Shown here piece by piece: positions 6,638-15,105 of a stretch of DNA of 64,000 nucleotides. The notes under the pieces were generated by a model that was given only the letters and a program-made list of their open reading frames with translations, had not been told where the DNA came from and searched no databases. How positions within the stretch are numbered: the first letter of the stretch is position 1; the number at the start of each line of letters is the position of its first letter. The stretch comes from an uncultured Leifsonia sp. (GTDB lineage: Bacteria > Actinomycetota > Actinomycetes > Actinomycetales > Microbacteriaceae): NCBI RefSeq assembly GCF_945957465.1, contig NZ_CAMFLC010000006.1, positions 62,001 through 126,000 of the forward strand, given 5' to 3'. The translations under genes and the position numbers were made by a program.

Positions 6638-9379
6638 ATGACGTCACAGTCCCGCCGTACGACGCTGTCCAGGGTGAGTCGCATCGCTGCGGCCGTCGCC
6701 GCAACGCTCGCGCTCGTCGCCACCGGCACAGCGGCCCGCTGGTCCGGCGACCAGGCGCTCGCCGAGGTCCGGTCCGTCGCCTCCGCCGACGGTCGCATCT
6801 CGGCCGCGCTGACGACACGACCCGACGGGGGCGTCGGTCTCGCGATCGCCTTCGACGGACGCCCGGTGCTCGACGATGTGCGCCTCGGACTCGTGACCGA
6901 GGCGATGGATCTCACGACCGGCCTGACGTTCGAGAGCGCACAGCAGCGCCGGTTCGACCAGGCGTATGTGCCGGGCGCAGCGGTGAACGGCGCCGTCTCG
7001 TCGACCACGGACGAACTCGTGGCGGTCTACCGTGGGGGCGCGGCCGGATTGACCATCCACCTCCGGGCGACCTCCGACGGCGTCGCGTTCCGCTACGAAG
7101 TGTCGGTTCCCGGCCGTTCGGCGGTCGTCTCCGAGGCCACCGCGTTCGATCTCCACGACGGATCGACCCTGTGGGCGAGCGAGTACGAGCGGAACTACGA
7201 GGGCAAGCCGCAGCGCATCGACGCGGCAGGACTGGCCGGCCATCGGCTGGCGATGCCCGCCCTGGTCTCCACTCCGTCCGGGCCCTGGCTGCAACTGACG
7301 GAGGCCGACGTGCGGGCCGGCGGGAGCTATCCGGCGGTTCGGCTGGACGCCGGTCCCGGTTCCGGCGGCGTCCTCCGAACAGCCCTGCCCGGGCCGGACT
7401 CCGCGGTGTTCGACACGGCGCCCGCGCGGGTGCGCGTGCCGTTCGACGGGTCCCTCGTCACCCCGTGGCGCGTCGTCGGCATCGCCGCCGAGCTCGAGGC
7501 GCTCGCCGGGTCGAGCCTGCTCACCGACCTCAACGACGCACCGTCCGGCCAGCTCACGGGAGCGGCGGCGAGCTGGATCAAGCCGGGCGTCTCGCTGTGG
7601 CCGTGGTGGGCGTACTCCACGACGGGTGACGGCTACGTCCCGCTGCACCGCGAATACGTGGAGGCGGCCGAGCGCCTCGGGATCCCCTACGTGACGGCGG
7701 ACTCCGGCTACAGCTCCTGGGACGAGCTGGGGGAGCTCGCCGCTTACGGCGCCTCCCGCGGAGTCGGGATCTTCGCCTGGATGCACCGCAACGAGTTCCG
7801 CCGCACGGACGGGACGCTGTTCGACCAGACGGAGATCGACTCCGCGATGACGTCCATCGCCGCGCGTGGCGTCGTCGGGCTCAAGATCGACTTCTTCGAC
7901 TCCGACCGCGCCGACATCATGCAGTTCTACGACCGGCTCAGCATCGGCGCGGGCCGCGCGAAGCTCATGGTCGACTTCCACGGCTCGACGAAACCGGGCG
8001 GCGAGCAGCGGACCTACCCTCACGTCCTCACGAGCGAAGGCGTCGCCGGGGCGGAAGGCTACAAGAACGGCAATCCGGCGTCGGCCCGGGACAACGTCGA
8101 CCTCGCGCTGGTCCGCGGCCTCGTCGGCGGAGCCGACGCCACACCGGTCGCACTCTCGCTCGGGGCTGCGCTGACGACCCAGGCCCATCAGCTCGCGCTC
8201 ACCGTCGCTTTCACCTCGGCTCTCACCACGTTGGCCGATTCGCCGGCTGCATACGAGGGCTGGAGCGGCCTGGACGTGCTGCGGTCGCTTCCGACGGTGT
8301 GGGACGAGTCCCGCCTGATCGACGCCGCGCCCGACAGCCACGCGGTCTTCGCCCGTCGCTCGGGTCAGACGTGGTACCTCGGGGCGATCTCCGACTCGGC
8401 GAAAGAGCTCGCGGTGCCGCTGGGCTTCCTCTCCGCCGGCGGGTACACCGCGACCGTCTACCGCGATGGCGCGCCCGGCGGCCAGCCCATCGTCGAGCAG
8501 TCCACCGTCACGGCGGCCGACGCGCTGTCGCTGTCGCTGGCGCTGCACGGAGGCGCGACGGTCGTCCTGAGCCCGGACCCGGCTGAGCGGGCGCGCCTCG
8601 GCGGCTCCGGTGCCGACCGGGTGCTCGAGGCCGAGTCGGCGACGATGACCGGTGCTGCGCGGGTCGCGACCTGCGCTTCGTGCTCGGGCGGCGCCAAGGC
8701 CGGCTACGTGGGATCGGGCGGGATCGTATTCCGCGATGTCGAGGCCGAGGGGGCGTACACCGCCCGCATCGCCTATCTCTCGGGCGAGCAGCGACCGCTC
8801 GCCGTCTCCGTCGACGGCGTGCCCGTCCCGTCGCGGACGGTGGCCGAGTCCGGGCGCGGAAACGGCGAGCCGAGCGGCTGGAACGTCCCGCGGTACGTCG
8901 ACGTGCCCCTGGAGCTCGGCCCGGGGAAGCACTCCATCGCCCTCTCGGGCGCGAACGGGTACGGTCCCGACATCGACCGGGTGGTCCTGATCCGGAGCTA
9001 CGAGGCGGAAAGCTCTTCCGCGGTCCGCACCGGTCCAGCCGAGCGCCGGGCGTGCGCCGGCGCGGGGTGCGCGGGTGAGTCGGTCGCGAACATCGGGCAG
9101 GGTGGCTCCCTCACCTTCACCGGTGTCACGGCGCACACGGCCGGACTCACGACGGTGGGTATCCGGTACGCCTCGGCTCAGCCCCGCACGGCCGTCGTGC
9201 GGGTGAACGGCGGTGCCGAACAGGTCGTGTCCTTCCCGGCCACCGGCGGCTGGGACTCCTGGAGCGTGCGCACCATCCGGCTGGAACTCGCCCCCGGGCG
9301 GAACGCCATCTCGATCTCGGCGGAGGCCGACTGGTGGGAGTGGGCACCCGATATCGACGGCATCGACGTCGCCCAGTGA
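6638..9379 (+). CDS. secreted glycoside hydrolase family 97 protein with two C-terminal carbohydrate-binding modules
   Basis: The 913-residue protein has an N-terminal signal-like helix (about residues 15-35). A GH97 N-terminal beta-sandwich (about 45-290) contains 'GVAFRYEVSVPG'. The catalytic barrel (about 300-560) contains 'GIFAWMHRNEF' and 'GLKIDFFDSDR', and the barrel-end domain follows. Asp418 in 'KIDFF' sits where retaining GH97 alpha-galactosidases carry their nucleophile, while inverting SusB-type alpha-glucosidases differ there, so an alpha-galactosidase-like enzyme is my inference. Two beta-sandwich modules end the protein, each starting 'EAES' and each with a closely spaced cysteine pair. 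It acts outside the cell. GH97 is best known from Bacteroidota. The start lacks a Shine-Dalgarno sequence and follows TAACAT. Confidence 0.85.
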   Translation: MTSQSRRTTLSRVSRIAAAVAATLALVATGTAARWSGDQALAEVRSVASADGRISAALTTRPDGGVGLAIAFDGRPVLDDVRLGLVTEAMDLTTGLTFESAQQRRFDQAYVPGAAVNGAVSSTTDELVAVYRGGAAGLTIHLRATSDGVAFRYEVSVPGRSAVVSEATAFDLHDGSTLWASEYERNYEGKPQRIDAAGLAGHRLAMPALVSTPSGPWLQLTEADVRAGGSYPAVRLDAGPGSGGVLRTALPGPDSAVFDTAPARVRVPFDGSLVTPWRVVGIAAELEALAGSSLLTDLNDAPSGQLTGAAASWIKPGVSLWPWWAYSTTGDGYVPLHREYVEAAERLGIPYVTADSGYSSWDELGELAAYGASRGVGIFAWMHRNEFRRTDGTLFDQTEIDSAMTSIAARGVVGLKIDFFDSDRADIMQFYDRLSIGAGRAKLMVDFHGSTKPGGEQRTYPHVLTSEGVAGAEGYKNGNPASARDNVDLALVRGLVGGADATPVALSLGAALTTQAHQLALTVAFTSALTTLADSPAAYEGWSGLDVLRSLPTVWDESRLIDAAPDSHAVFARRSGQTWYLGAISDSAKELAVPLGFLSAGGYTATVYRDGAPGGQPIVEQSTVTAADALSLSLALHGGATVVLSPDPAERARLGGSGADRVLEAESATMTGAARVATCASCSGGAKAGYVGSGGIVFRDVEAEGAYTARIAYLSGEQRPLAVSVDGVPVPSRTVAESGRGNGEPSGWNVPRYVDVPLELGPGKHSIALSGANGYGPDIDRVVLIRSYEAESSSAVRTGPAERRACAGAGCAGESVANIGQGGSLTFTGVTAHTAGLTTVGIRYASAQPRTAVVRVNGGAEQVVSFPATGGWDSWSVRTIRLELAPGRNAISISAEADWWEWAPDIDGIDVAQ

Positions 9380-9461
9380 GCGCATCGCGGAACACTGCGG
9401 TCCAGTACACATAAGCTGATATTTTTACTCTGAAATGACAGCCGTTTCCAGGAGCCTACGC

Positions 9462-10586
9462 ATGCCGATGCCCATCGACCACGCCGCGCCGACCCTCTCG
9501 CGCACACGCACCCGTGATGCGCGCGGGCGCTCCCGGCTGGCGCTCCTCGACATCCTCCGGCTCGCAGCGGCGCTCTCCGTGGTCGCGTACCACTGGCTGT
9601 TCTGGGGCATCGAGCACGACGCGATCCACTCGTTCTCCACGACGCCGGTCTCCTGGCTGGCCGCCTACGGCTTCCTGGGCGTCCAGCTGTTCTTCCTCAT
9701 CAGCGGCTTCGTCATCTTCCTGTCCGCCTCCGGCCGCGAAGCCTCCGCGTTCGCGGCCGGGCGCGCGACGCGGCTGTACCCCGCCTACTGGGCCGGAGTC
9801 GCGCTCACCTCGGCGACTCTGCTGCTGACCGCGCAGGCGCAGCCGCTCGACCTGCTGCCGAAGTTCCTGGCCAACCTCACGATGGTGCCCGCCCTCTTCC
9901 GCCAGCCGCAGCTCGACGGCGTGTACTGGACGCTCACCCTGGAACTGCAGTTCTACGCGCTGGTCTTCCTCTTCCTCCTGCTGCGCAAGCGGCACTGGCT
10001 GGAGACCTTCTTCCCGCTCTGGTCGATCGCGATGCTCGGTACGACGCTCTTCCTGCCGGCTGTCGCCCGCCTGCCGCTCGGGGGCGACCTGTTCACGCTG
10101 TTCGCGGGCGGCGCGATCATCGCGATGGTCTCCCGCACGGGGTGGACGGCGTTGCGCGCGGCCGGTCTGCTGGCGAGCGTGATCGGCGGTGTCGTCGCCA
10201 CCACCCGGCAGGCGGAGGAGTCGGGTGACGCGGCGACCGACCCCATCGTCCTCGGGGTCCTGGTGGTGCTGCTCTTCGCGCTCGTGCTCGTGCTGACGCG
10301 GCCGCCGGTCGCCGCGCTGCCGGTGCCGGGGAGCCGGTTCTTCGGGGCCTTGACCTACCCGCTGTACCTCAGCCACGCCGTCTTCGGGTATGCGCTGCTC
10401 AACCGGTGGGTGGATCCCGCGATGCCCTGGCCGGGGATCGCCGCGGCCCTGATCGTGGTCCTCGTCGTGTCGACGGCGATCAACCTGCTCGTCGAACGCG
10501 TGGCGGCTCCGGTCTGGCGAACGCTGTTCCGGTGGCTGTTCTCGCCCGTCGCGTGGTCGGAGCGGCGGTCCAGCCGAACTTCCTGA
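9462..10586 (+). CDS. acyltransferase 3 family membrane protein
   Basis: This 374-residue, roughly ten-helix membrane protein belongs to the OafA/Acyltransferase_3 family, which transfers acyl groups, often acetyl, to cell-surface sugars. The conserved histidine is in 'VVAYHWLFW' and the 'LISGFVIFLSAS' and 'YPAYWAGV' segments are typical. An ATG at 9435 is in frame, but the start at 9462 is preferred because AGGAG precedes it by eight bases. It follows the GH97 gene by 82 bases. A joint role in surface-glycan handling is possible but unproven. Confidence 0.85.
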   Translation: MPMPIDHAAPTLSRTRTRDARGRSRLALLDILRLAAALSVVAYHWLFWGIEHDAIHSFSTTPVSWLAAYGFLGVQLFFLISGFVIFLSASGREASAFAAGRATRLYPAYWAGVALTSATLLLTAQAQPLDLLPKFLANLTMVPALFRQPQLDGVYWTLTLELQFYALVFLFLLLRKRHWLETFFPLWSIAMLGTTLFLPAVARLPLGGDLFTLFAGGAIIAMVSRTGWTALRAAGLLASVIGGVVATTRQAEESGDAATDPIVLGVLVVLLFALVLVLTRPPVAALPVPGSRFFGALTYPLYLSHAVFGYALLNRWVDPAMPWPGIAAALIVVLVVSTAINLLVERVAAPVWRTLFRWLFSPVAWSERRSSRTS

Positions 10587-10663
10587 GGGGAGGAAATCTG
10601 TCGCGGGCGCCTGCGGCAACCGGTGTCGAGTGATTGACTCGGTTCGGAAAGGTGGTCGCGCGG

Positions 10664-12565
10664 ATGGCGCTCTCGGCGAAGCAGACGAGGATGCTCGACA
10701 TCCTGTCGCGTCGGGCTGCCTGGGTGACGGCGGCGGAGCTGGCCCACGACCTCGGCGTCACCTCCCGCAGCATCCGCAGCTACGCGGCAGCGCTCGGGGA
10801 GCTCGTCGAGTCGGGCCCGAACGGCTACCGGGTGAAGGGCGACGCCTATGCGGCGTATCTCGCGGACGCGCCGTCGACGCCTCCCTCCGCCGGGTCGCCG
10901 CAGGAACGGCTGGCCTTCCTCGCGCGCCGGCTCCTCGACGAGCCGGACGGAATCGACGTGTACGAGACGGCGGAGAGCCTGTTCGTCAGCGACTCCACGA
11001 TCGAGGCCGACCTGACCCGCGTGCGCAGCCTCCTCGCCGGCACCGAGCTGGAGCTGGAACGGCACGGCGCCGTCGCGCGTCTCACCGGTCCGGAGATCGC
11101 CCGGCGCAAGCTCATCAGCCGGCTGTTCCGCGACGAGGCCCGGCAGGGCGTCGTGGACGTGTCCCGCATCCAGGAGGCGTTCGCATCGGAAGGTCTCGCC
11201 GCGTTCAAGTCCGACCTGGTCGAGATGCTCGATGCCCGCGGCTTCTTCGTCAACGAGTACGGCATCAACGACGTACTGCTGCACATGGCCGTGGCGCTCG
11301 ACCGGGTGGCCAAGGACCGCGTGCTCCCCGCAGCCGGCGTCGCCGACGCGGGGGAGGCGCTGCGCGGCCTCGCCGACGACCTGGGGCGCTTGGTGCGCAC
11401 ACACTTCGACGTCGAGCTCGACGCGACCGAACTGCGCTACCTCGCGATCCTGCTGCGCACGCGCGTCATCGCACCCGGGGCTCGCGCGGACAGCGTCGCG
11501 GAGTTCGTCAGCGAGGAAGACCTGGCGAGCGTGCGGGGGATCGTCGCCCGTGCCTCCACCGAGTACCTGGTCGACCTCCGCGACGAGGATTTCATCGTGC
11601 GTCTCACCCTGCACGTGCAGAACCTGGTGGCCCGTGCGCACGAGAACACCTACTCGCGCAACCCGCTCACCCGCTCCATCAAGAGCTCGTACCCGATGAC
11701 GTACGAGCTCGCCGTGTACATCGCGAGCCGGCTTCAGGCCGCCGAGGGCATCGCGGTGAACGACGACGAGATCGCCTACATCGCCATGCACGTCGGCGCG
11801 TATCTGGAGCAGCAGTCGCGGCGGCGGGACGCGGTGCGCACCGCAGTGGTGTGCCCCAACTACTACGACATGCACATCCTCCTGCGTGAGAAGCTCGAGA
11901 GCACCCTCGGCGACGAGCTCGACATCGTGAGCATCATCACCTCCACCGACGCCGACTGGTCGGGGATCGATGCGGACCTGGTGCTGACGACCATCGATCC
12001 GCGCGGGCGGCGCGAGAACACCGTGATCGTGCAGCCGTTCCTGACCGAGACCGACGTGGAGCACATCCGGCAGTCGGTTGCGCGCATCCGCAGGCAGCGC
12101 CGTCGCGCCGGGATCAAGAACGAGCTGCTCGAGTACTTCGACGAGAGCCTCTTCCTGCGCAACTTCTACGCGCGCGATGCGATCACCATGATCCGTGCCC
12201 TCGGCGACCGGATGATCGCGGCCGGCGCGATCGGGAGCGACTACGTCGAGCAAGCGGTGGAGCGGGAGCAGATGTCCTCCACGGCGTTCACCGACACCCT
12301 CGCGGTGCCGCACGCGATGACGATGGACGCCAAGCGCACGGCCATCGCGATCGTGGTCAACGACACGGCGATGGACTGGGGCGACGCCCGCGTGAATGTG
12401 ATCGCCTTCATCGCATTCTCTGAGGGCGGTCGCGCGGCCTTCCAGACGGTGTTCGATCAGTTCGTGGAGGTCTTCTCCGATCGGGAGGCCGTGCTCGGCC
12501 TGATCCGCCGCGCCGACACCTTCACTGCGTTCATCGACGAGCTCGTCCGCATCATCGACGCCTGA
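10664..12565 (+). CDS. mtlR: MtlR-type PRD-containing PTS transcriptional activator
   Basis: This 633-residue regulator has the full BglG/MtlR-type architecture. A winged helix-turn-helix comes first ('TAAELAHDLGVTSRSIRSY', about residues 20-45), then two PTS regulation domains (about 185-290 and 300-395). A IIB-like domain follows (from about 390, 'RTAVVCPNYYDMH'), and a C-terminal EIIA-like domain ends it ('LAVPHAMTMD', about 545). Such proteins are phosphorylated by HPr and EII components and switch on mannitol genes when substrate is present. The start at 10664 has AAAGGTGG upstream; a TTG at 10634 is a weaker alternative. It lies 4 kb from the mtl operon, on the opposite strand. Confidence 0.85.
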   Translation: MALSAKQTRMLDILSRRAAWVTAAELAHDLGVTSRSIRSYAAALGELVESGPNGYRVKGDAYAAYLADAPSTPPSAGSPQERLAFLARRLLDEPDGIDVYETAESLFVSDSTIEADLTRVRSLLAGTELELERHGAVARLTGPEIARRKLISRLFRDEARQGVVDVSRIQEAFASEGLAAFKSDLVEMLDARGFFVNEYGINDVLLHMAVALDRVAKDRVLPAAGVADAGEALRGLADDLGRLVRTHFDVELDATELRYLAILLRTRVIAPGARADSVAEFVSEEDLASVRGIVARASTEYLVDLRDEDFIVRLTLHVQNLVARAHENTYSRNPLTRSIKSSYPMTYELAVYIASRLQAAEGIAVNDDEIAYIAMHVGAYLEQQSRRRDAVRTAVVCPNYYDMHILLREKLESTLGDELDIVSIITSTDADWSGIDADLVLTTIDPRGRRENTVIVQPFLTETDVEHIRQSVARIRRQRRRAGIKNELLEYFDESLFLRNFYARDAITMIRALGDRMIAAGAIGSDYVEQAVEREQMSSTAFTDTLAVPHAMTMDAKRTAIAIVVNDTAMDWGDARVNVIAFIAFSEGGRAAFQTVFDQFVEVFSDREAVLGLIRRADTFTAFIDELVRIIDA

Positions 12566-12584
12566 CCGCCGCGCTCGGCGCGGT

Positions 12585-12637
12585 ATTCGTCACGAATGTC
12601 GCGATTCGTGGCACGAAACGCGCGATTCGTCACGAAT
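12585..12637. repeat. three-palindrome intergenic element, copy 1
   Basis: Three perfect 13-base palindromes lie in a row with their centres exactly 20 bases apart (12591, 12611, 12631). They read ATTCGT-C-ACGAAT, TTCGTG-G-CACGAA and ATTCGT-C-ACGAAT. The same arrangement recurs at 20002-20054. The element lies between two genes whose ends face each other (mtlR and the 12706 lipoprotein). Confidence 0.85.
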
Positions 12638-12658
12638 GTGGGCCTCCCGAACGCGAAA

Positions 12659-12693
12659 GACCGCCGGGCACGCGGAGTGCGTGCCCGGCGGTC
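12659..12693 (-). terminator. strong hairpin, probable terminator of the lipoprotein gene
   Basis: A perfect 15-bp stem (GACCGCCGGGCACGC with its complement) closes a five-base loop, 12 bases past the stop of the lipoprotein gene. On the minus strand it is followed by TTTCGCGTT, a weak T run. It could also stop transcription arriving from mtlR. Confidence 0.7.
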
Positions 12694-12705
12694 CGGATGG
12701 CGCGG

Positions 12706-13116
12706 TCAGTTGGCGGTGACGATGTACGTCACGGCCACGCCGGGAGTGCCCACGGCGACGGTGTACTTCGCGTTCGCGTACACGGCCTTGCTGTCGGTCG
12801 CGCCGGGCTGGACGGTGTAGCCGGCCTTCTCGAGAGCGGCCTTCGCGTCGGCGAAGCCGCTCTTGTCCTTCGGCTGCACGGTGACGGACCAGCCGTCGTT
12901 GTGGTCGCCGTTGGCGACGATGATCGTGCCGTCGACGAGCGGGACGTCCGACTTCGGGAAGTCGGACGGAAGCGACTTGGAGGCCGCCTCCGGCGAGGCC
13001 GTCGCCGTCGGCGACGAACTCGAACCGCTCCCGTCACCGGAGCAACCGGTCAGCGAGGCGATGGCGAGAGCCGCGACGATGGCGGCGGGGACGAGCAATT
13101 TACTGTTGGTGCGCAT
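12706..13116 (-). CDS. small secreted lipoprotein of unknown function
   Basis: The 136-residue product has a lipoprotein signal peptide with lipobox 'LTGC' (Cys at about residue 25), then a Ser/Thr/Pro-rich linker to about residue 50. A compact domain of about 85 residues follows, containing 'GWSVTVQPKDKSGFADAKAALEKAGYTVQPG'-like sequence. It should be anchored on the outer face of the membrane. The domain has a PASTA-like 'A...L..AGY.V' pattern, but I do not recognise a named family. TAGGCT at 13160-13165 could be its -10 box, giving a leader of about 38 bases with AGGA before the ATG. Confidence 0.75.
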   Translation of the reverse strand: MRTNSKLLVPAAIVAALAIASLTGCSGDGSGSSSSPTATASPEAASKSLPSDFPKSDVPLVDGTIIVANGDHNDGWSVTVQPKDKSGFADAKAALEKAGYTVQPGATDSKAVYANAKYTVAVGTPGVAVTYIVTAN

Positions 13117-13200
13117 GATTCTTCCTAGTGCTGTACGCGGTGCGGTAATGCAACACTCAAGCCTAATGCGCGACCTCCGACGCCCTCAGCCGGGGGCGGG

Positions 13201-13896
13201 TCACCCCAGCAGCAGTGCGCTGAGCTGGTCCGCCGAGTGGACCACCGCGATCGCGCCCGCCGCCTCCGCGGGGGACCCGTAGCCCCACTCCACGAGGATG
13301 GTGGGCAGGCCGTGCTCGCCCGCGCCCTCCACGTCGTACTGGCGGTCGCCCACCATGACGGTGTGGTCGAGGGCGACGCCGCGCTCGGCCAGGCGACGAA
13401 GCGCCTCGGCGACCACGTCGGCCTTGGCGCTACGGCTTTCGTCGTCGGTCGCTCCTGCGATGACGTCGAAGTACTGGGCGAGTCCGAAGTGCTCCAGGAT
13501 GCGCGTGGCCTGGGTCTCCGGTTTGCTGGTGGCGACGGCGAGCGGGATGCCCGCCGCCTGGAGGCGCTGCAGGAGGCCGCGGATGCCGGGGAAGACGGCG
13601 CTGTCGAAGGCGCCGTGGGTCGCGTAGTCGGCTCGGTAGACGGTGAGGGCGGCACGCGCTCCCGGTTCGTCGAAGCCGGCCATCGACTGCAGCGAATCGA
13701 GCAGCGGAGGGCCGACGTATTCGACGAGTTCGGCCGGGGTCGGCACGGGCAGGCCGAGGGTCTCGAAGGTCCGCGCGAGCGAGGCGGTGATCCCGGGCGC
13801 CGAGTCGGTGAGGGTGCCGTCGAGGTCGAACAGCACGCACGTCCAGGTGCGTGCGACCGTCGGCGTCGACGAAGTGGTGGTGGTCGGGTTGGTCAT
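13201..13896 (-). CDS. HAD-family phosphatase, phosphoglycolate phosphatase-like
   Basis: The 231-residue cytosolic protein has the HAD motifs in order: I 'LFDLDGTLTDS' (nucleophile Asp in the first DLD), II 'VATSKP', III Lys in the 'SRSAKADVV' region, and IV 'VMVGDRQYDVEGA'. The helical cap after motif I places it in the Gph/PgmB-type group, which dephosphorylates small phosphates such as 2-phosphoglycolate. Length is normal. The substrate cannot be fixed from sequence. It stands between the lipoprotein and the sseB-like gene, with no obvious operon partner. Confidence 0.85.
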   Translation of the reverse strand: MTNPTTTTSSTPTVARTWTCVLFDLDGTLTDSAPGITASLARTFETLGLPVPTPAELVEYVGPPLLDSLQSMAGFDEPGARAALTVYRADYATHGAFDSAVFPGIRGLLQRLQAAGIPLAVATSKPETQATRILEHFGLAQYFDVIAGATDDESRSAKADVVAEALRRLAERGVALDHTVMVGDRQYDVEGAGEHGLPTILVEWGYGSPAEAAGAIAVVHSADQLSALLLG

Positions 13897-13933
13897 AGCG
13901 GTCCTATGGTATGTGACGTATTCGCGAGCGGCG

Positions 13934-14353
13934 TCAGTGGTCGCTGAGAGCGGACTCGACGTGCGAGCGGGCGACGACCATCGTGTGGGCGGCCCCTGGG
14001 TCGAACTGCACCGCGACGAAGTCCGCGTTGCGGATGTAGCCGAGAGCCTCTGCGGCCGGCACGATCACCGCCTGCACTCTGGTGCCCTTGCCTCCCGCCC
14101 CGCCGACGGCGTTGCGCAGTGCCTTCATCGACGTGAACAGCGGGAGGACCGGCTCGCCCGCGGTCGATCGGATGGTGCGCAGCCGGACTTCGTCGGGTGT
14201 CGAACCGGTGACGTCGACGACGAGGCCGCCCTTCGTCGCCGCACCGAGCAGCGCCTCCAGGTTCTCGAGCGTCGGCTCCTTCGCGATGTCGGCGAGAGCC
14301 TTGCGGACCGGAGCGTTCTCGTAGCTCTGCGGGAAGCGACCAGGGGCGGCCAT
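13934..14353 (-). CDS. SseB-family protein
   Basis: The 139-residue protein matches the SseB N-terminal-like domain found in many actinobacteria, with 'PLFTSMKALRNAV' and 'IVPAAEALGYIRNADFVAVQFDPG'. The family name comes from a secretion component, but the bacterial stand-alone versions have no known biochemical role. The ATG at 14353 overlaps the nucS stop by one base (TGATG), so it is translated with nucS. That link makes it worth testing for a role next to NucS, but nothing in the sequence shows one. Confidence 0.75.
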   Translation of the reverse strand: MAAPGRFPQSYENAPVRKALADIAKEPTLENLEALLGAATKGGLVVDVTGSTPDEVRLRTIRSTAGEPVLPLFTSMKALRNAVGGAGGKGTRVQAVIVPAAEALGYIRNADFVAVQFDPGAAHTMVVARSHVESALSDH

Positions 14354-15048
14354 CAGAACAGCCTCGATTCGCTGTCGTCGAGGCCGCGCATGGCGTCGTA
14401 GTCGAGGACCAGGCAGCGGATCCCGCGGTCTTCGGCCAGCGTGCGGGCCTGGGGTTTGATCTCCTGTGCGGCGAACACGCCGCTCACCGGAGCGAGCAGC
14501 GGGTCGCGGTTCATCAGTTCGAGGTAGCGGGTCAGCTGCTCGACCCCGTCGATGTCGCCACGGCGCTTGAGTTCGACGGCGACGGACGCGCCGCGCCCGT
14601 CCCTGGCCAGGATGTCCACCGGACCGATCGCCGTCATGTACTCGCGGCGCACGAGCACGTGGCCGTCGCCGAGGAGGTGGATCTGCTCGGCCAGAAGCTT
14701 CTGCAGGTGCGCCTCCACCCCGTCCTTCTGCAGCCCCGGATCGATGCCGAGATCGTGAGCCGAGTCGTGCAGCACCTCGTGGATCGACACGATGAGGAGG
14801 TCGGCGGTCTTCGCCTGGGTGACCCGCCACACCTGCGTGATGCCGGCCTCCCGCTGCAGCTCGTCCGGCTCGTCGATCGTGATCGTGCAGGGCGGGCTCA
14901 TCCAGTTGAGCGGCTTGTACGAGCCGCCGTCGGAGTGGACCAGCAGGCTGCCGTCGGCCTTCAGCATCAGGAGTCGCTTGGCAAGGGGGAGGTGAGCGCT
15001 CAGTCGCCCGGCGTAGTCGACGGAGCAGTTGGCAATCACGAGGCGCAC
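14353..15048 (-). CDS. nucS: mismatch-specific endonuclease NucS (EndoMS)
   Basis: NucS cuts both strands at mismatches and replaces MutS/MutL in most actinobacteria. The 231-residue protein begins '[19 protein letters not shown]', the family's N terminus (GTG start). The C-terminal restriction-enzyme-like domain carries 'GPVDILARD' followed by '[10 protein letters not shown]', which supplies the Asp and the Glu-x-Lys active-site residues. Length matches the family. The GTG at 15048 has TACACT six bases upstream and no Shine-Dalgarno sequence, so the message is probably leaderless. The next gene, sseB-like, is translationally coupled. Confidence 0.93.
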   Translation of the reverse strand: MRLVIANCSVDYAGRLSAHLPLAKRLLMLKADGSLLVHSDGGSYKPLNWMSPPCTITIDEPDELQREAGITQVWRVTQAKTADLLIVSIHEVLHDSAHDLGIDPGLQKDGVEAHLQKLLAEQIHLLGDGHVLVRREYMTAIGPVDILARDGRGASVAVELKRRGDIDGVEQLTRYLELMNRDPLLAPVSGVFAAQEIKPQARTLAEDRGIRCLVLDYDAMRGLDDSESRLF

Positions 15049-15105
15049 CGGTCAAGTGTACGGTGCCCCACGCCTGCCCGCCCGGCCTGCTGGCAGGATG
15101 ATGGC
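15049..15105. promoter_or_regulatory. divergent leaderless promoters for nucS and the lactonase gene
   Basis: On the minus strand TACACT (15055-15060) lies six bases before the nucS GTG. On the plus strand CAGGAT (15094-15099) lies six bases before the ATG at 15106. Both fit the -10-to-start spacing seen repeatedly in this window. Confidence 0.45.

Noticed and set aside
6644-9412. 922-codon open frame on the minus strand
   Set aside because: It is the shadow of the GH97 gene, with no recognisable domain and an amino-acid composition typical of reversed GC-rich codons.
12585-12637. CRISPR-like array
   Set aside because: The units are 13-base palindromes at a 20-bp period with nearly constant spacers, there are only three, and no cas gene is present.
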